Shown here piece after piece: positions 10,000-18,352 of a stretch of 64,000 nucleotides of DNA. The notes under the pieces were generated by a model. The model was not told the origin of the DNA, searched no databases, and worked only from the letters and a program-made list of their open reading frames with translations. The stretch spans positions 62,001-126,000 of the forward strand of contig NZ_UCNJ01000014.1 in assembly GCF_900473965.1 (NCBI RefSeq), read 5' to 3'. Position 1 is the stretch's first letter. The number at the start of each line of letters is the position of its first letter. The translations under genes and the position numbers were made by a program. This DNA comes from Synechococcus sp. UW179A (lineage in GTDB: Bacteria > Cyanobacteriota > Cyanobacteriia > PCC-6307 > Cyanobiaceae).

Positions 10000-11118
10000 A
10001 TTCGGCTTCTCCGGCTCGAACTGCAGGAGTTCCGCAACCACTGCAATCTGCAGCTGGTAATTGATGCGCCCCGTCTACTGGTGATCGGCAGCAACGGTGT
10101 CGGTAAATCCAACCTGCTCGAATCGGTAGAACTGCTGGGCAGCCTTCGCTCCCATCGATCCAGCCAGGATGCGGATCTAATTCACTGGGATGCCTCCCGC
10201 GCTCTGCTCAGAGCCACCTGCGTTGACGAGGATCTGGTGGAGCTCGAACTGCGTCGCAGAGGAGGACGACAGGCACGACGCAACGGCAAGGTGCTGCAGC
10301 GTCAAATGGATCTGATCGGGCCCCTGCGCTGCGTGGGGTTCAGTGCGCTCGATCTGCATTTAGTGCGTGGCGAGCCAGCACTGAGGCGTCAGTGGCTCGA
10401 TCGGGTCGTGTTGCAGCTCGAACCTGTCTATAGCGACCTCATTGGTCGCTACAACCGACTATTGCGACAACGCAGTCAATTTTGGAGACGGGGTGGCCTC
10501 GGCACGTCGCTGGAACGGAACGTGCTGCTGGACAGCTTCGACACCCAGATGGCACTGGTGTGCACACGCATTCATCGCCGCCGCCGCCGTGCATTGGCAC
10601 GACTGGAGCCCCTCGCCGCCGCCTGGCAGCAACGTCTCAGCCAGGGCCATGAACAACTGGAACTGCGCTACACGCCTGGAAGCATGTTGGAAGGGGAGGA
10701 GGCCGAGGAAGCCTGGAGGCTATCAATCGAGGAGCAATTACAACGTCAGCGACCGGAAGAGGAAAGACTCGGTAGCTGCAGGGTGGGACCCCATCGCGAC
10801 GAAATCGACCTGATGCTCAATGGCACTGCAGCTCGCCGCTTCGGCTCTGCTGGTCAGCAGCGCACCGTGGTGCTGGCACTGAAGCTGGCGGAATTGGAAT
10901 TGGTCGGAGAACTCTGTGGTCATCCGCCTCTGCTGCTGCTGGATGACGTGCTGGCGGAACTCGATCCAAGCCGCCAGCTCACTCTGCTGGAAGCCGTGGG
11001 TGATTCCCATCAATGCCTAGTGAGCGCAACGCACCTGGATGCCTTTGAAGGCCAATGGCGGCAGCATTCGCAGATTCTCAACGCCGATCACTTGAGAAAC
11101 GGGATGAGAAAAAGCTAG
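10000..11118 (+). CDS. recF: DNA replication and repair protein RecF
   Basis: RecF is an SMC-like ATPase that helps load RecA at single-strand gaps together with RecO and RecR. Walker A is GSNGVGKSN, the signature is SAGQQRTV and Walker B is [14 protein letters not shown]. Translation in frame from 10000 gives the standard RecF N terminus ([13 protein letters not shown]), but no ATG, GTG or TTG occurs in frame between the TAA at 9976 and the GTG at 10081, and starting at that GTG would remove the first beta strands. ATT at 10000 falls where the family's start Met is expected, giving 372 residues; I use it as an inferred start. The family call is firm, the start is not. Confidence 0.93.
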   Translation: MRLLRLELQEFRNHCNLQLVIDAPRLLVIGSNGVGKSNLLESVELLGSLRSHRSSQDADLIHWDASRALLRATCVDEDLVELELRRRGGRQARRNGKVLQRQMDLIGPLRCVGFSALDLHLVRGEPALRRQWLDRVVLQLEPVYSDLIGRYNRLLRQRSQFWRRGGLGTSLERNVLLDSFDTQMALVCTRIHRRRRRALARLEPLAAAWQQRLSQGHEQLELRYTPGSMLEGEEAEEAWRLSIEEQLQRQRPEEERLGSCRVGPHRDEIDLMLNGTAARRFGSAGQQRTVVLALKLAELELVGELCGHPPLLLLDDVLAELDPSRQLTLLEAVGDSHQCLVSATHLDAFEGQWRQHSQILNADHLRNGMRKS

Positions 11119-11147
11119 GGTCTGGGGCCCTTTTCTTTGATGCCCTG

Positions 11148-11630
11148 ATGGAGCAGACCCTGTCCTGCCTGCATCCCAACCCGGGATGGGACGACGCTTT
11201 GACCATTTCACCCCCAAGCCCCAGTCAGACGAGTGCGACTGACATGGTGGGAAAACATTGCATCCTTGAGCTCTACGGCTGCGATCAGCGCAAGCTCAAC
11301 GACGAAGCCTTTCTGAGGGCCACCATCACGATGGCAGCGAAACGTGCTGGTGCCACCCTTCTCAACCTCACCACCCACCGATTCGAACCTCAGGGTGTGA
11401 CCGGACTCGCCCTTCTTGCTGAGTCCCATATCTCCATTCACACCTGGCCTGAAAACGGATATGCAGCAGTGGATGTGTTCACCTGCGGAGACCACACCAT
11501 GCCCGAATCAGCCTGTGAACACCTCAGGCAACAGCTGGGGGCAGCCAGCCATGCCATGCGCAGCTTTCTGCGTGAAACACCCTCGGCCGTGGCTGAAGCA
11601 GAACGAACACCATGTGGCCATGCCGGCTAA
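11148..11630 (+). CDS. speD: S-adenosylmethionine decarboxylase proenzyme
   Basis: The pyruvoyl enzyme that makes decarboxylated SAM for spermidine synthesis. The cleavage motif [11 protein letters not shown] is present; self-processing at the glutamate-serine or following serine bond would generate the pyruvoyl group. [12 protein letters not shown] and DVFTCGDH also match the class 1B family. From the ATG at 11148 the protein is 160 residues; the frame is open 31 codons further into the recF end, but that part has no family resemblance. It ends at a strong hairpin terminator shared with the tail of larE. Confidence 0.93.
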   Translation: MEQTLSCLHPNPGWDDALTISPPSPSQTSATDMVGKHCILELYGCDQRKLNDEAFLRATITMAAKRAGATLLNLTTHRFEPQGVTGLALLAESHISIHTWPENGYAAVDVFTCGDHTMPESACEHLRQQLGAASHAMRSFLRETPSAVAEAERTPCGHAG

Positions 11631-11636
11631 CCAGCT

Positions 11637-11665
11637 CTCAACCGGGTATGACCCGGTTGAGTTTT
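11637..11665 (+). terminator. Rho-independent terminator after speD
   Basis: A perfect 11-bp stem, CTCAACCGGGT (11637-11647) and ACCCGGTTGAG (11651-11661), with a 3-nt loop and TTTT following on the plus strand. It starts 7 bp after the speD stop. The same bases encode the last codons and the stop of larE on the minus strand, where no T-run follows the hairpin. Confidence 0.85.
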
Positions 11666-12486
11666 CCACTCACCAACCCTTCCAAATCGAGGCTCACACT
11701 GGTGAAGCCAAGTTCGAGCATGACTCGAACCAATGAGTCTCTGAGCTCAGGAGCAAGTAGTTCGGCAAGCCGCTCCTGAGGAACCTCAATTCTGGCCGAC
11801 AGGCCCTGGGATCGAACTCTCACACGAGAGAAGCCCCGTTCGATCAACCAAGCTTCCGCACGACCAACCTGTTTCAGGCGGTCATGGCTGATGGCTTCTC
11901 CATAGGGAAACCGTGAGGCCAAACATGGCTGAGCAGGCTTATCCCACCAGGGAAATCCCAGCGCCTTGGACAGTCGTCTCACGCAGGACTTGTCGATCTG
12001 CAGATCCGCCAGTGGAGAGCCCACCCCTGCTTCACTAGCCGCCTGAAGGCCAGGCCGATGATCGCCGAGGTCATCGAGATTCACACCATCGAGGACCCTC
12101 GCACCTTCAGCAGCCTCAGCAATGGGAGCGAGATGGCTGTGCAGCTCCCGTTTGCAGGCATAGCAACGATCCGTGGGGTTGCTGCTGTAGGCGGGGTCGT
12201 CGAGCTCCCTGGTTTCCACTTCACGGTGCCGGATTCCCAGCCAGTGCGCCTGCTGACGCGCTTCAGCAAGTAGATGAGGAGCAAGCGAAGGCGACACGCC
12301 AGTAATGGCACACGCGCAGTCGCCAAGCTGTTCCTGGGCGATGGCAGCCACCAAGGTGCTATCAACCCCACCGGAGTAGGCCACGAACACGCGATCACAG
12401 CCCAGGATCCATTCTCGAAGGCTCTTCAGACGAAGCTCGTCCTCCACCGACAAAGATTCCAGCAGGCGCAAAGTCTCGAAAGCCAC
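11638..12486 (-). CDS. larE: LarE-type ATP-dependent sulfur transferase
   Basis: 282 residues. A PP-loop (FVAYSGGVDSTLVA) opens the protein, DRCYACKRELH lies near residue 105-115 and PCLASRFPYGEAIS near 180, matching LarE, which activates and thiolates the nicotinic-acid-derived pincer precursor of the lactate racemase nickel cofactor. In the characterised enzyme the cysteine in the CLASR motif is the sacrificial sulfur donor; a form with three cysteines carrying an Fe-S cluster is also known, and CxxC plus this cysteine would fit that. larA, larB and larC are not in the window, so the acceptor here may be something else. Divergent from the CobO-like gene with 60 bp between starts. Confidence 0.85.
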   Translation of the reverse strand: MAFETLRLLESLSVEDELRLKSLREWILGCDRVFVAYSGGVDSTLVAAIAQEQLGDCACAITGVSPSLAPHLLAEARQQAHWLGIRHREVETRELDDPAYSSNPTDRCYACKRELHSHLAPIAEAAEGARVLDGVNLDDLGDHRPGLQAASEAGVGSPLADLQIDKSCVRRLSKALGFPWWDKPAQPCLASRFPYGEAISHDRLKQVGRAEAWLIERGFSRVRVRSQGLSARIEVPQERLAELLAPELRDSLVRVMLELGFTSVSLDLEGLVSGKLNRVIPG

Positions 12487-12546
12487 TGCTGAAAATAGGA
12501 ATATCGTTATGCTCCGATCGTAAGAAGCGCCATCTAGAAATTGACG

Positions 12547-13743
12547 ATGGACGCAGTCCAGTCATCCGATAGCTCGAGCGGAACCCGACGCAACAGCAAG
12601 CCAGGCATCGGCATCGTCACAGCTGCAGACAGCCGTGAACGCAGCCTTGGCCAACTCCATGTCTACGACGGAGAGGGCAAAGGAAAAAGCCAAGCAGCGC
12701 TTGGAGTTGTGCTTCGCACGATTGGTCTTGGCATCTGCGAACAACGGAGAACCCGGGTTCTGCTGCTGCGATTCCTCAAAGGACCCGGACGGGCCTACGA
12801 CGAGGATGCAGCGATCGAAGCATTGCAGCAGGGTTTCCCCCATCTCATCGATCAGGTCCGTACTGGACGGGCCGACTATTTCAACGCTGACGAAGCCACC
12901 AAATTTGACCAACAGGAGGCGCAGAGAGGTTGGGACATCGCGCGAGGCGCGATTGCCAGCGCTCTGTATTCCGTTGTGGTTCTGGACGAACTGAACCCGG
13001 TGCTGGATCTCGGGCTACTCGACATCAATGATGTGGTGAAGACCCTCTCTGCTCGACCAGAGGGGATGGAAATCATCGTGACTGGACGCGCTGCGCCCCA
13101 ACCCTTGATTCAGATCGCCGATCTGCACTCTGAGATGCGCGCCCACAGGCGGATCGAGCACAAAGACAATTCGCTGATTCCATTCCCGTCACCGGGTGGA
13201 ATCGAGATCTACACCGGCGAAGGCAAGGGGAAATCCACAAGCGCCCTGGGCAAGGGTCTCCAGGCCATCGGCCGTGGCATTAGTCAGGACAAAAGCCATC
13301 GCGTGTTGATCCTGCAATGGCTTAAGGGAGGCAACGGCTACACCGAAGATGCTGCGATCGCCGCTCTGCGTGAGAGCTACCCGCACCTGGTGGACCACCT
13401 GCGTTCCGGACGGGACGCAATCGTTTGGCGCGGTCAACAGGAGCCGATCGACTACGTGGAGGCCGAACGTGCCTGGGAGATTGCCCGAGCGGCGATCGCC
13501 AGCGGCCTCTACAAAACCGTGATCCTGGACGAACTCAATCCCACTGTCGATTTAGAACTGCTGCCGGTCGAACCCATCGTGCAGGCCCTGGTGCGCAAGC
13601 CTTCCGAAACCGAGGTGATCATCACAGGCCGCTGTAAACACCCACCGGCCTACTTCGATCTAGCGAGTGTTCATTCGGAAATGGTTTGCCACAAGCACTA
13701 CGCAGAACAGGGCGTCGACCTCAAGCGTGGGGTTGACTATTGA
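12547..13743 (+). CDS. Tandem-duplicated CobO/BtuR-like P-loop ATPase
   Basis: 398 residues made of two similar halves about 180 residues apart. Each half has a P-loop (GEGKGKSQAALG, GEGKGKSTSALG), an EDAAI.AL...PHL helix, a GWDIARGAIAS or AWEIARAAIAS helix, an LDELNP Walker B and a final LHSEM or VHSEM motif. The family corresponds to CobA/CobO cob(I)alamin adenosyltransferases, which attach the 5'-deoxyadenosyl group to corrinoids. Both nucleotide sites look intact. The halves differ strongly in sequence, so the duplication is old. The ATG at 12547 is preferred over the TTG at 12541. Corrinoid adenosylation is the likeliest role, but a fused double protein may have another. Confidence 0.8.
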   Translation: MDAVQSSDSSSGTRRNSKPGIGIVTAADSRERSLGQLHVYDGEGKGKSQAALGVVLRTIGLGICEQRRTRVLLLRFLKGPGRAYDEDAAIEALQQGFPHLIDQVRTGRADYFNADEATKFDQQEAQRGWDIARGAIASALYSVVVLDELNPVLDLGLLDINDVVKTLSARPEGMEIIVTGRAAPQPLIQIADLHSEMRAHRRIEHKDNSLIPFPSPGGIEIYTGEGKGKSTSALGKGLQAIGRGISQDKSHRVLILQWLKGGNGYTEDAAIAALRESYPHLVDHLRSGRDAIVWRGQQEPIDYVEAERAWEIARAAIASGLYKTVILDELNPTVDLELLPVEPIVQALVRKPSETEVIITGRCKHPPAYFDLASVHSEMVCHKHYAEQGVDLKRGVDY

Positions 13744-13758
13744 CGCCCTCCTACAGCC

Positions 13759-14922
13759 TCAGTAACGGGGAACTCCAGGATCCACCTGCTGCGACCAGGC
13801 ATCGATCCCTCCAGAGACATTGGTGGCGTCGATTCCATGCTGCGATAGAAATTCGACCGCCCGCGCGGAACGTCCGCCCAGCTTGCAATGCACGTAGATC
13901 GGGCGATCGCCAGCAAGGCGGCGAATCTCGTCGATTGCCTCTCCATCCTCGATCCTTGGAAGCGGGATCAGTTGAGATCGAGGAATCACTGCCACATCTG
14001 CTTCAGAAGGATTGCGCACGTCAATCAGCACCAGCTCACCTCCGTCTTCCAACAATGCGCTGAGCTCCTTCACGGAAATGCTTCTCACGCTTGATGCTCC
14101 CTCAAAACAGCCGGAACCCTCGACGCTACAGAACGCCTCGTAGTCGACCAGGGCTGTGATAGGAGGGCGATGGGGTCGGCGCTGCAGACGGAGCTCACGG
14201 AAACGCATGGTCAGGCCATCCACAAGCAGCAGCCTTCCATCCAGAGATTCACCGATCCCTGCCAGCAACTTGATGGTTTCGGTCGCCTGGAGCAGCCCGA
14301 TCAATCCCGGCATCACCCCAATCACACCTCCATCAGCGCAGGAGGGAACAAGACCCGGAGGCGGAGGCTCTGGAACCAAATCGCGGTAATCAGGTGATTG
14401 AGGGCCCTGATTGAACACACTGACCTGGCCCTCAAAGCGCTGAACGGATCCATACACCCAGGGCTTGTTGAGCAAGGCGCAGACGTCGTTGATCAGATAG
14501 CGAGTGGGAAAGTTATCGGAACCATCCACCACCAAGTCATGATCTTCGATCAGCTCGATGGCATTTGTGGTTGTGAGCCGACAGGCATGCTGTTCAACCC
14601 GGCAATGGGAATTGAGATCCAGGATCCTCTGCGAAGCGGAGTCCGTCTTGAGCTGGCCTAGGCCACTTTCTGCATGGATCACCTGTCGCTGGAGGTTGGA
14701 GACTTCCACGTGGTCATCGTCAACGATGCCGATGCGACCAACACCAGCCGCCGCCAGATACATCAATAAAGGCGAGCCGAGCCCACCTGCCCCAACACAC
14801 AGCACCGATGCCGTTTTCAACCGCTGTTGGCCGATAGCCCCAAACTCCGGGAGTGTGAGGTGACGGGCGTAACGTCCTCGCTCCTGCGCACTCAGATCGG
14901 GATCTGGAGAGTGTTCCGTCAT
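13759..14922 (-). CDS. moeB: MoeB/ThiF-type E1-like adenylyltransferase with C-terminal rhodanese domain
   Basis: 387 residues. Residues about 15-250 are a ThiF/MoeB fold: GAGGLGSPLLMYLAAAGVG nucleotide loop, DDHVEVSNLQRQ, DGSDNFPTRYL and SCADGGVIGVMPG. Residues about 275-387 form a rhodanese domain with the active-site loop VHCKLGGRSA carrying the persulfide cysteine. Such proteins adenylate the C-terminal glycine of a ubiquitin-like sulfur carrier (MoaD or ThiS type) and deliver sulfur to it. The start overlaps the stop of the upstream JAMM peptidase by 4 bp, implying coupled synthesis. No beta-grasp carrier gene is adjacent, so the exact partner is unknown. Confidence 0.86.
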   Translation of the reverse strand: MTEHSPDPDLSAQERGRYARHLTLPEFGAIGQQRLKTASVLCVGAGGLGSPLLMYLAAAGVGRIGIVDDDHVEVSNLQRQVIHAESGLGQLKTDSASQRILDLNSHCRVEQHACRLTTTNAIELIEDHDLVVDGSDNFPTRYLINDVCALLNKPWVYGSVQRFEGQVSVFNQGPQSPDYRDLVPEPPPPGLVPSCADGGVIGVMPGLIGLLQATETIKLLAGIGESLDGRLLLVDGLTMRFRELRLQRRPHRPPITALVDYEAFCSVEGSGCFEGASSVRSISVKELSALLEDGGELVLIDVRNPSEADVAVIPRSQLIPLPRIEDGEAIDEIRRLAGDRPIYVHCKLGGRSARAVEFLSQHGIDATNVSGGIDAWSQQVDPGVPRY

Positions 14923-15470
14923 TGCAGCAGGAATGCGCCATCAGCACACGACTTCATAGTGTCTCCCACCGTTGCGTCGCTTTGGACAACGATTGAAAGA
15001 GCGCTGACAGACTTCCCGGGCACTCCCTCCTGACCGGGCCCTTGCAACCACCAGGCACGGACGCCGGCAGCTCCAGCATCAATGAGCACGACCCCCTCGC
15101 TGGCAGCCCATTGCCTGTCCATGGCGCTGGGCACCGGCTGGCCCCCAGGATGGGAGTGTGCACTGCCGAGAACCCGCCAACCTCTCTGACGGGACCACCG
15201 CTGGGCAGCGATTTGCTCACGAGGATCCAGGGCAAACCGTGATCGGCGCGAAGCAGAGACTGACGCTTGATCGCCATCTCCCGAGATCACATCGCTGACT
15301 CCGCCGAGACCAGGTCGCCAGACATTGCAGCAAGGCCATACACAGCGCACGTGCAGATCAGGTGCTGACTTCCCCAGCAGCAATGCGCAGCCCTCTTCCG
15401 GTGACACGGCCTTCAGTGAGGACCTGAGAATCATCAGACAATCGAGATCGATAAGGAGCCGGCATGGCAT
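14919..15470 (-). CDS. JAMM/Mov34-family metallopeptidase
   Basis: 183 residues with a complete JAMM zinc-protease signature: a glutamate in PEEGCALLLG near residue 26, then HSHPGGQPVPSAMD, which matches HxHP-x6-SxxD exactly. Bacterial members cut sulfur-carrier proteins after their Gly-Gly end or remove an adduct such as cysteine. The gene overlaps moeB-rhodanese by 4 bp. This is the known pairing of an E1-like enzyme with a JAB peptidase, as in CysO-type sulfur-carrier systems. The substrate is inferred only from this pairing. Confidence 0.85.
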   Translation of the reverse strand: MPCRLLIDLDCLMILRSSLKAVSPEEGCALLLGKSAPDLHVRCVWPCCNVWRPGLGGVSDVISGDGDQASVSASRRSRFALDPREQIAAQRWSRQRGWRVLGSAHSHPGGQPVPSAMDRQWAASEGVVLIDAGAAGVRAWWLQGPGQEGVPGKSVSALSIVVQSDATVGDTMKSCADGAFLLQ

Positions 15471-15523
15471 TCCAGTGATCTTGCCGATATCGTCGCGGAG
15501 TATTAGTAGCCAGCTTAGGCGTC

Positions 15524-15880
15524 ATGAGCGACGAAACCACTACGCAGTCGACTGAAAGCGCCACTGGCGACAACGTCGCATTCGCCGAGCGCTACAAAGA
15601 CGTGCTTGGCAAGGTGAACGAAACTCTCGACAAAGTCGACTGGAGCCAGGCTGGACGCATTGGCAAAGTTGTCGGCATTTTCGCCGCTGTGATCGTTGCC
15701 CAGATCCTGATTAAAGGAATTCTCGACACGATCAATTTGTTGCCTGTTGTTCCAGGCTTGCTGGAACTGCTCGGCGTTGTGGTTGTCGGACAGTGGAGCT
15801 GGAAGAATCTCACCACGAGCGACAAGCGTAATGCACTCGTTGCCCGAATCCAAACGCTGCGCAAGGAGTACTTGGGCTGA
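15524..15880 (+). CDS. CAAD-domain (CURT1-like) thylakoid membrane protein
   Basis: 118 residues. A soluble acidic N terminus and an amphipathic helix (YKDVLGKVNETLDKVDW) precede two membrane segments at about 49-71 and 81-98, then a helix SDKRNALVARIQTLRKEYLG. This arrangement fits the CAAD/CURT1 family, which bends thylakoid membranes in plants and cyanobacteria. The gene stands alone with its own terminator; the upstream intergenic stretch is about 50 bp and divergent from the JAMM peptidase. Confidence 0.78.
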   Translation: MSDETTTQSTESATGDNVAFAERYKDVLGKVNETLDKVDWSQAGRIGKVVGIFAAVIVAQILIKGILDTINLLPVVPGLLELLGVVVVGQWSWKNLTTSDKRNALVARIQTLRKEYLG

Positions 15881-15893
15881 AGCTACTGGACCT

Positions 15894-15922
15894 GAGCCGT
15901 GAGACTCACGCTCGATCTTTTT
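15894..15922 (+). terminator. Rho-independent terminator after the CAAD gene
   Basis: An 8-bp stem with one bulged C: GAG-C-CGTGA, loop GAC, TCACG-CTC (15894-15913), followed after 4 nt by TTTTT. It lies between convergent genes and its end touches the stop of the fructosamine kinase gene. Confidence 0.75.
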
Positions 15923-16802
15923 AGAGCAAGGCGCGCCGCAGATCCTTGAGGATTTTGCGGCTTTGTTGTTGGTATCCACCGCCAAAAAGGTTGGCGTGAT
16001 TCAGCAAATGATAAAGATTCAGAACTTCAATTCTGTGTTCTGCGCCATCCGGCAGCGGCCATTCACTGCTGTAGCCCTCCATAAATCGACGGGAGAAGCC
16101 ACCGAATAGTCGGGTCATGGCCAGATCCACCTCGCGATCAGCCCACCAACTGGCTGGATCAATCAAGAGACCACGACCATCAGCCAGCACTGCTGCATTA
16201 CCAGCCCAAAGATCGCCATGCACCAGACAGGGTTCAGGGGCATGACCATTGAGCCATGCAGCGATCGGTCGAAGCAGACACTCCCAGTCCTGCTCAGCTA
16301 GCCCCCACTCAGAGGCCAGGCAAAGCTGGGGCTGAAGTCTGAGTTGAGTGAAAGCATCGCCCCAGCTGTCACACCATCCAGAGGGCTGGGGACCCAAACC
16401 GATGAAGCCATCGTGATCCCAGCCGAAACGACCTGGTCCTCCCGCAGACGAGGCGCGATGCAGCCGCGCCAGCCCCCGACCCAAAGAGAACTGATCACCA
16501 CTGTTCAGATCCCACCAAGCCATCACCAATGCTGACTTCCCAGACAGTGGAACACAACCCAGCACCTGGGGCACTTCGATCAAGGCTGGATCAGCCCAGT
16601 GACGCAAAGCCTGCAGGCCGGACTGTTCAGCCAGCAGGTTGGCCGTATGGGCCACCTTGACAAAGAGTTCCTCGCCATCATTCAGAGTCAGCCGCCAAGT
16701 GGATCCGACACTGCCGCCGCCCACACTGCGCAAACCAAACACCTCTCGCCCTTCAAGAAACTCAGAGGCAGTCGCCAGAGCCCGTTCCAGCTGATCACGC
16801 AT
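15921..16802 (-). CDS. Fructosamine/ketosamine-3-kinase family protein
   Basis: 293 residues of the aminoglycoside-phosphotransferase fold. SVGGGSVGSTWRL resembles the glycine loop of FN3K proteins, ELFVKV holds the ATP-binding lysine, and LVHGDLWAGNAAV and LLIDPASWWADREVDLAM are the catalytic and metal-binding motifs in the FN3K form. Family enzymes phosphorylate sugar adducts on protein amines so they decompose, which repairs glycation. Divergent from crtD, with only about 35 bp between the two starts. Confidence 0.86.
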   Translation of the reverse strand: MRDQLERALATASEFLEGREVFGLRSVGGGSVGSTWRLTLNDGEELFVKVAHTANLLAEQSGLQALRHWADPALIEVPQVLGCVPLSGKSALVMAWWDLNSGDQFSLGRGLARLHRASSAGGPGRFGWDHDGFIGLGPQPSGWCDSWGDAFTQLRLQPQLCLASEWGLAEQDWECLLRPIAAWLNGHAPEPCLVHGDLWAGNAAVLADGRGLLIDPASWWADREVDLAMTRLFGGFSRRFMEGYSSEWPLPDGAEHRIEVLNLYHLLNHANLFGGGYQQQSRKILKDLRRALL

Positions 16803-16837
16803 CCACGCTGATCCAACTCTGCTGCCAGCATGCCGCG

Positions 16838-18352
16838 ATGGAACCAGTCCAGGACGTGATCGTGATCGGTGGCGGCATTGCCGGTCTCACCGCCGCAGCC
16901 CTGTTGGCCCATGAGGGTTTGACCGTCACCCTGCTGGAGGCGCACCATCAGCTGGGCGGTTGTGCTGGAACGTTCCGACGGGGTCCCTTCACTTTTGATG
17001 TGGGTGCCACACAGGTTGCGGGACTGGAACCAGGAGGGAGTCATGCACGCCTCTTCCAGCACCTTGGCATCCGACCACCTGAGGCCGTACGGCTAGACCC
17101 TGGCTGCGTAGTAGACCTCAATGACGGGTCGCCTCCGGTGCATCTCTGGCACGATCCTCAGCGCTGGCGGCAAGAGCGCTGCCAGCAATTCCCTGGCAGC
17201 GAACGCTTCTGGCAACTGTGCAGCTGGATTCATCAGCAGAACTGGCAGTTTGCTGCGGCTGATCCAGTGCTGCCTGTTCGCACTGGCTGGGATCTTGGCC
17301 GCACCCTGGCTGCGCTGACCCCCGGAAATCTGGCTTGTGCCCCCCTCAGTCTGATGACGGTCTCCGATCTGCTGACACTCAGCGGATGCGCTGGAGACCG
17401 TCGACTGCGACGCTTCCTCGACCTACAGCTACGGCTGTATTCACAGCAACCGAGCGACCGCACCGCAGCCCTTTATGGCGCCACGGTTTTGCAGATGTGC
17501 CAGGCCCCACTTGGTCTATGGCATCTCCACGGATCGATGCAAAGCCTCAGCGACCAGTTGGCGACTGCCCTTGAACGCGATGGTGGGCGTGTGCTTCTGC
17601 GCCATCGCGCTCTGAAACTGGACCGCGACGACGAACAACCTGGATGGTCGATCACGGTTGAAGCGCCTGCGAATGCGCAGCAATGTCTGCGAGCCAGCGA
17701 AATCATCTGCAGCCTTCCGCCGCAATGCTTGCCAGCACTGATTCCAGACCATGAACAGATGCCCGACGAGTACCGCAAGCACCTGAACAGCCTGAAGGCG
17801 CCAAGCGGAGCGATTGTGTTCTACGGCGCTGTGGAACGGCATCACCTGCCAGACGACTGCCCTGGACACCTGCAGCGCGATGGAAACTCCCCCGGCTCAC
17901 TCTTCTTGTCGATCAGCCACGACGGTGACGGTCGAGCCCCGACCGGCCAGGCCACCGTGATCGCCAGCGTTTTTACCTCCCCAAAGGGTTGGCACGACAT
18001 GAATGAGAGGGATTACCAGCAGCGCAAACGGGAACTTCGCGATTCAATTCGACAAGACGTGAACGCCGCTCTGAACCTGCCGGATGACGCCTGGCTGCAT
18101 CAGGAACTGGCAACTCCGAGAGGGTTCGCCCACTGGACTGGTCGTCCGAATGGCGTGGTGGGTGGTCTTGGGCAGAGCCCGGATCGCTTCGGGCCCTTCG
18201 GACTGGCCAGCCGCACACCTATTCCCCAGCTGTGGCTATGTGGTGATTCGATTCATCCCGGAGAGGGAACCGCCGGCGTCAGCCTGTCCGCCCTGATGGC
18301 ATGCAGGCAATTGATGGCTGAACGAGGCCTGACCATCAGGATCGCGGCCTAG
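16838..18352 (+). CDS. crtD: CrtD-type carotenoid C-3',4' desaturase
   Basis: 504 residues. An N-terminal FAD-binding motif (VIGGGIAGLTAAALLAHEG) is followed by QLGGCAGTFRRGPFTFDVG, ATQVAGLEPGG, LDLQLRLYSQQ, ALYGATVLQM and LWHLHGSMQSLSDQL, and the C terminus has LWLCGDSIHPGEGTAGVSLS. This pattern matches the cyanobacterial CrtD group more closely than CrtH/CrtISO, although both belong to the phytoene-desaturase superfamily. CrtD acts on the acyclic end of myxol-type carotenoids; the product in this organism is not known from the sequence. The 3' end overlaps the convergent tyrA end by 17 bp. Confidence 0.8.
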   Translation: MEPVQDVIVIGGGIAGLTAAALLAHEGLTVTLLEAHHQLGGCAGTFRRGPFTFDVGATQVAGLEPGGSHARLFQHLGIRPPEAVRLDPGCVVDLNDGSPPVHLWHDPQRWRQERCQQFPGSERFWQLCSWIHQQNWQFAAADPVLPVRTGWDLGRTLAALTPGNLACAPLSLMTVSDLLTLSGCAGDRRLRRFLDLQLRLYSQQPSDRTAALYGATVLQMCQAPLGLWHLHGSMQSLSDQLATALERDGGRVLLRHRALKLDRDDEQPGWSITVEAPANAQQCLRASEIICSLPPQCLPALIPDHEQMPDEYRKHLNSLKAPSGAIVFYGAVERHHLPDDCPGHLQRDGNSPGSLFLSISHDGDGRAPTGQATVIASVFTSPKGWHDMNERDYQQRKRELRDSIRQDVNAALNLPDDAWLHQELATPRGFAHWTGRPNGVVGGLGQSPDRFGPFGLASRTPIPQLWLCGDSIHPGEGTAGVSLSALMACRQLMAERGLTIRIAA

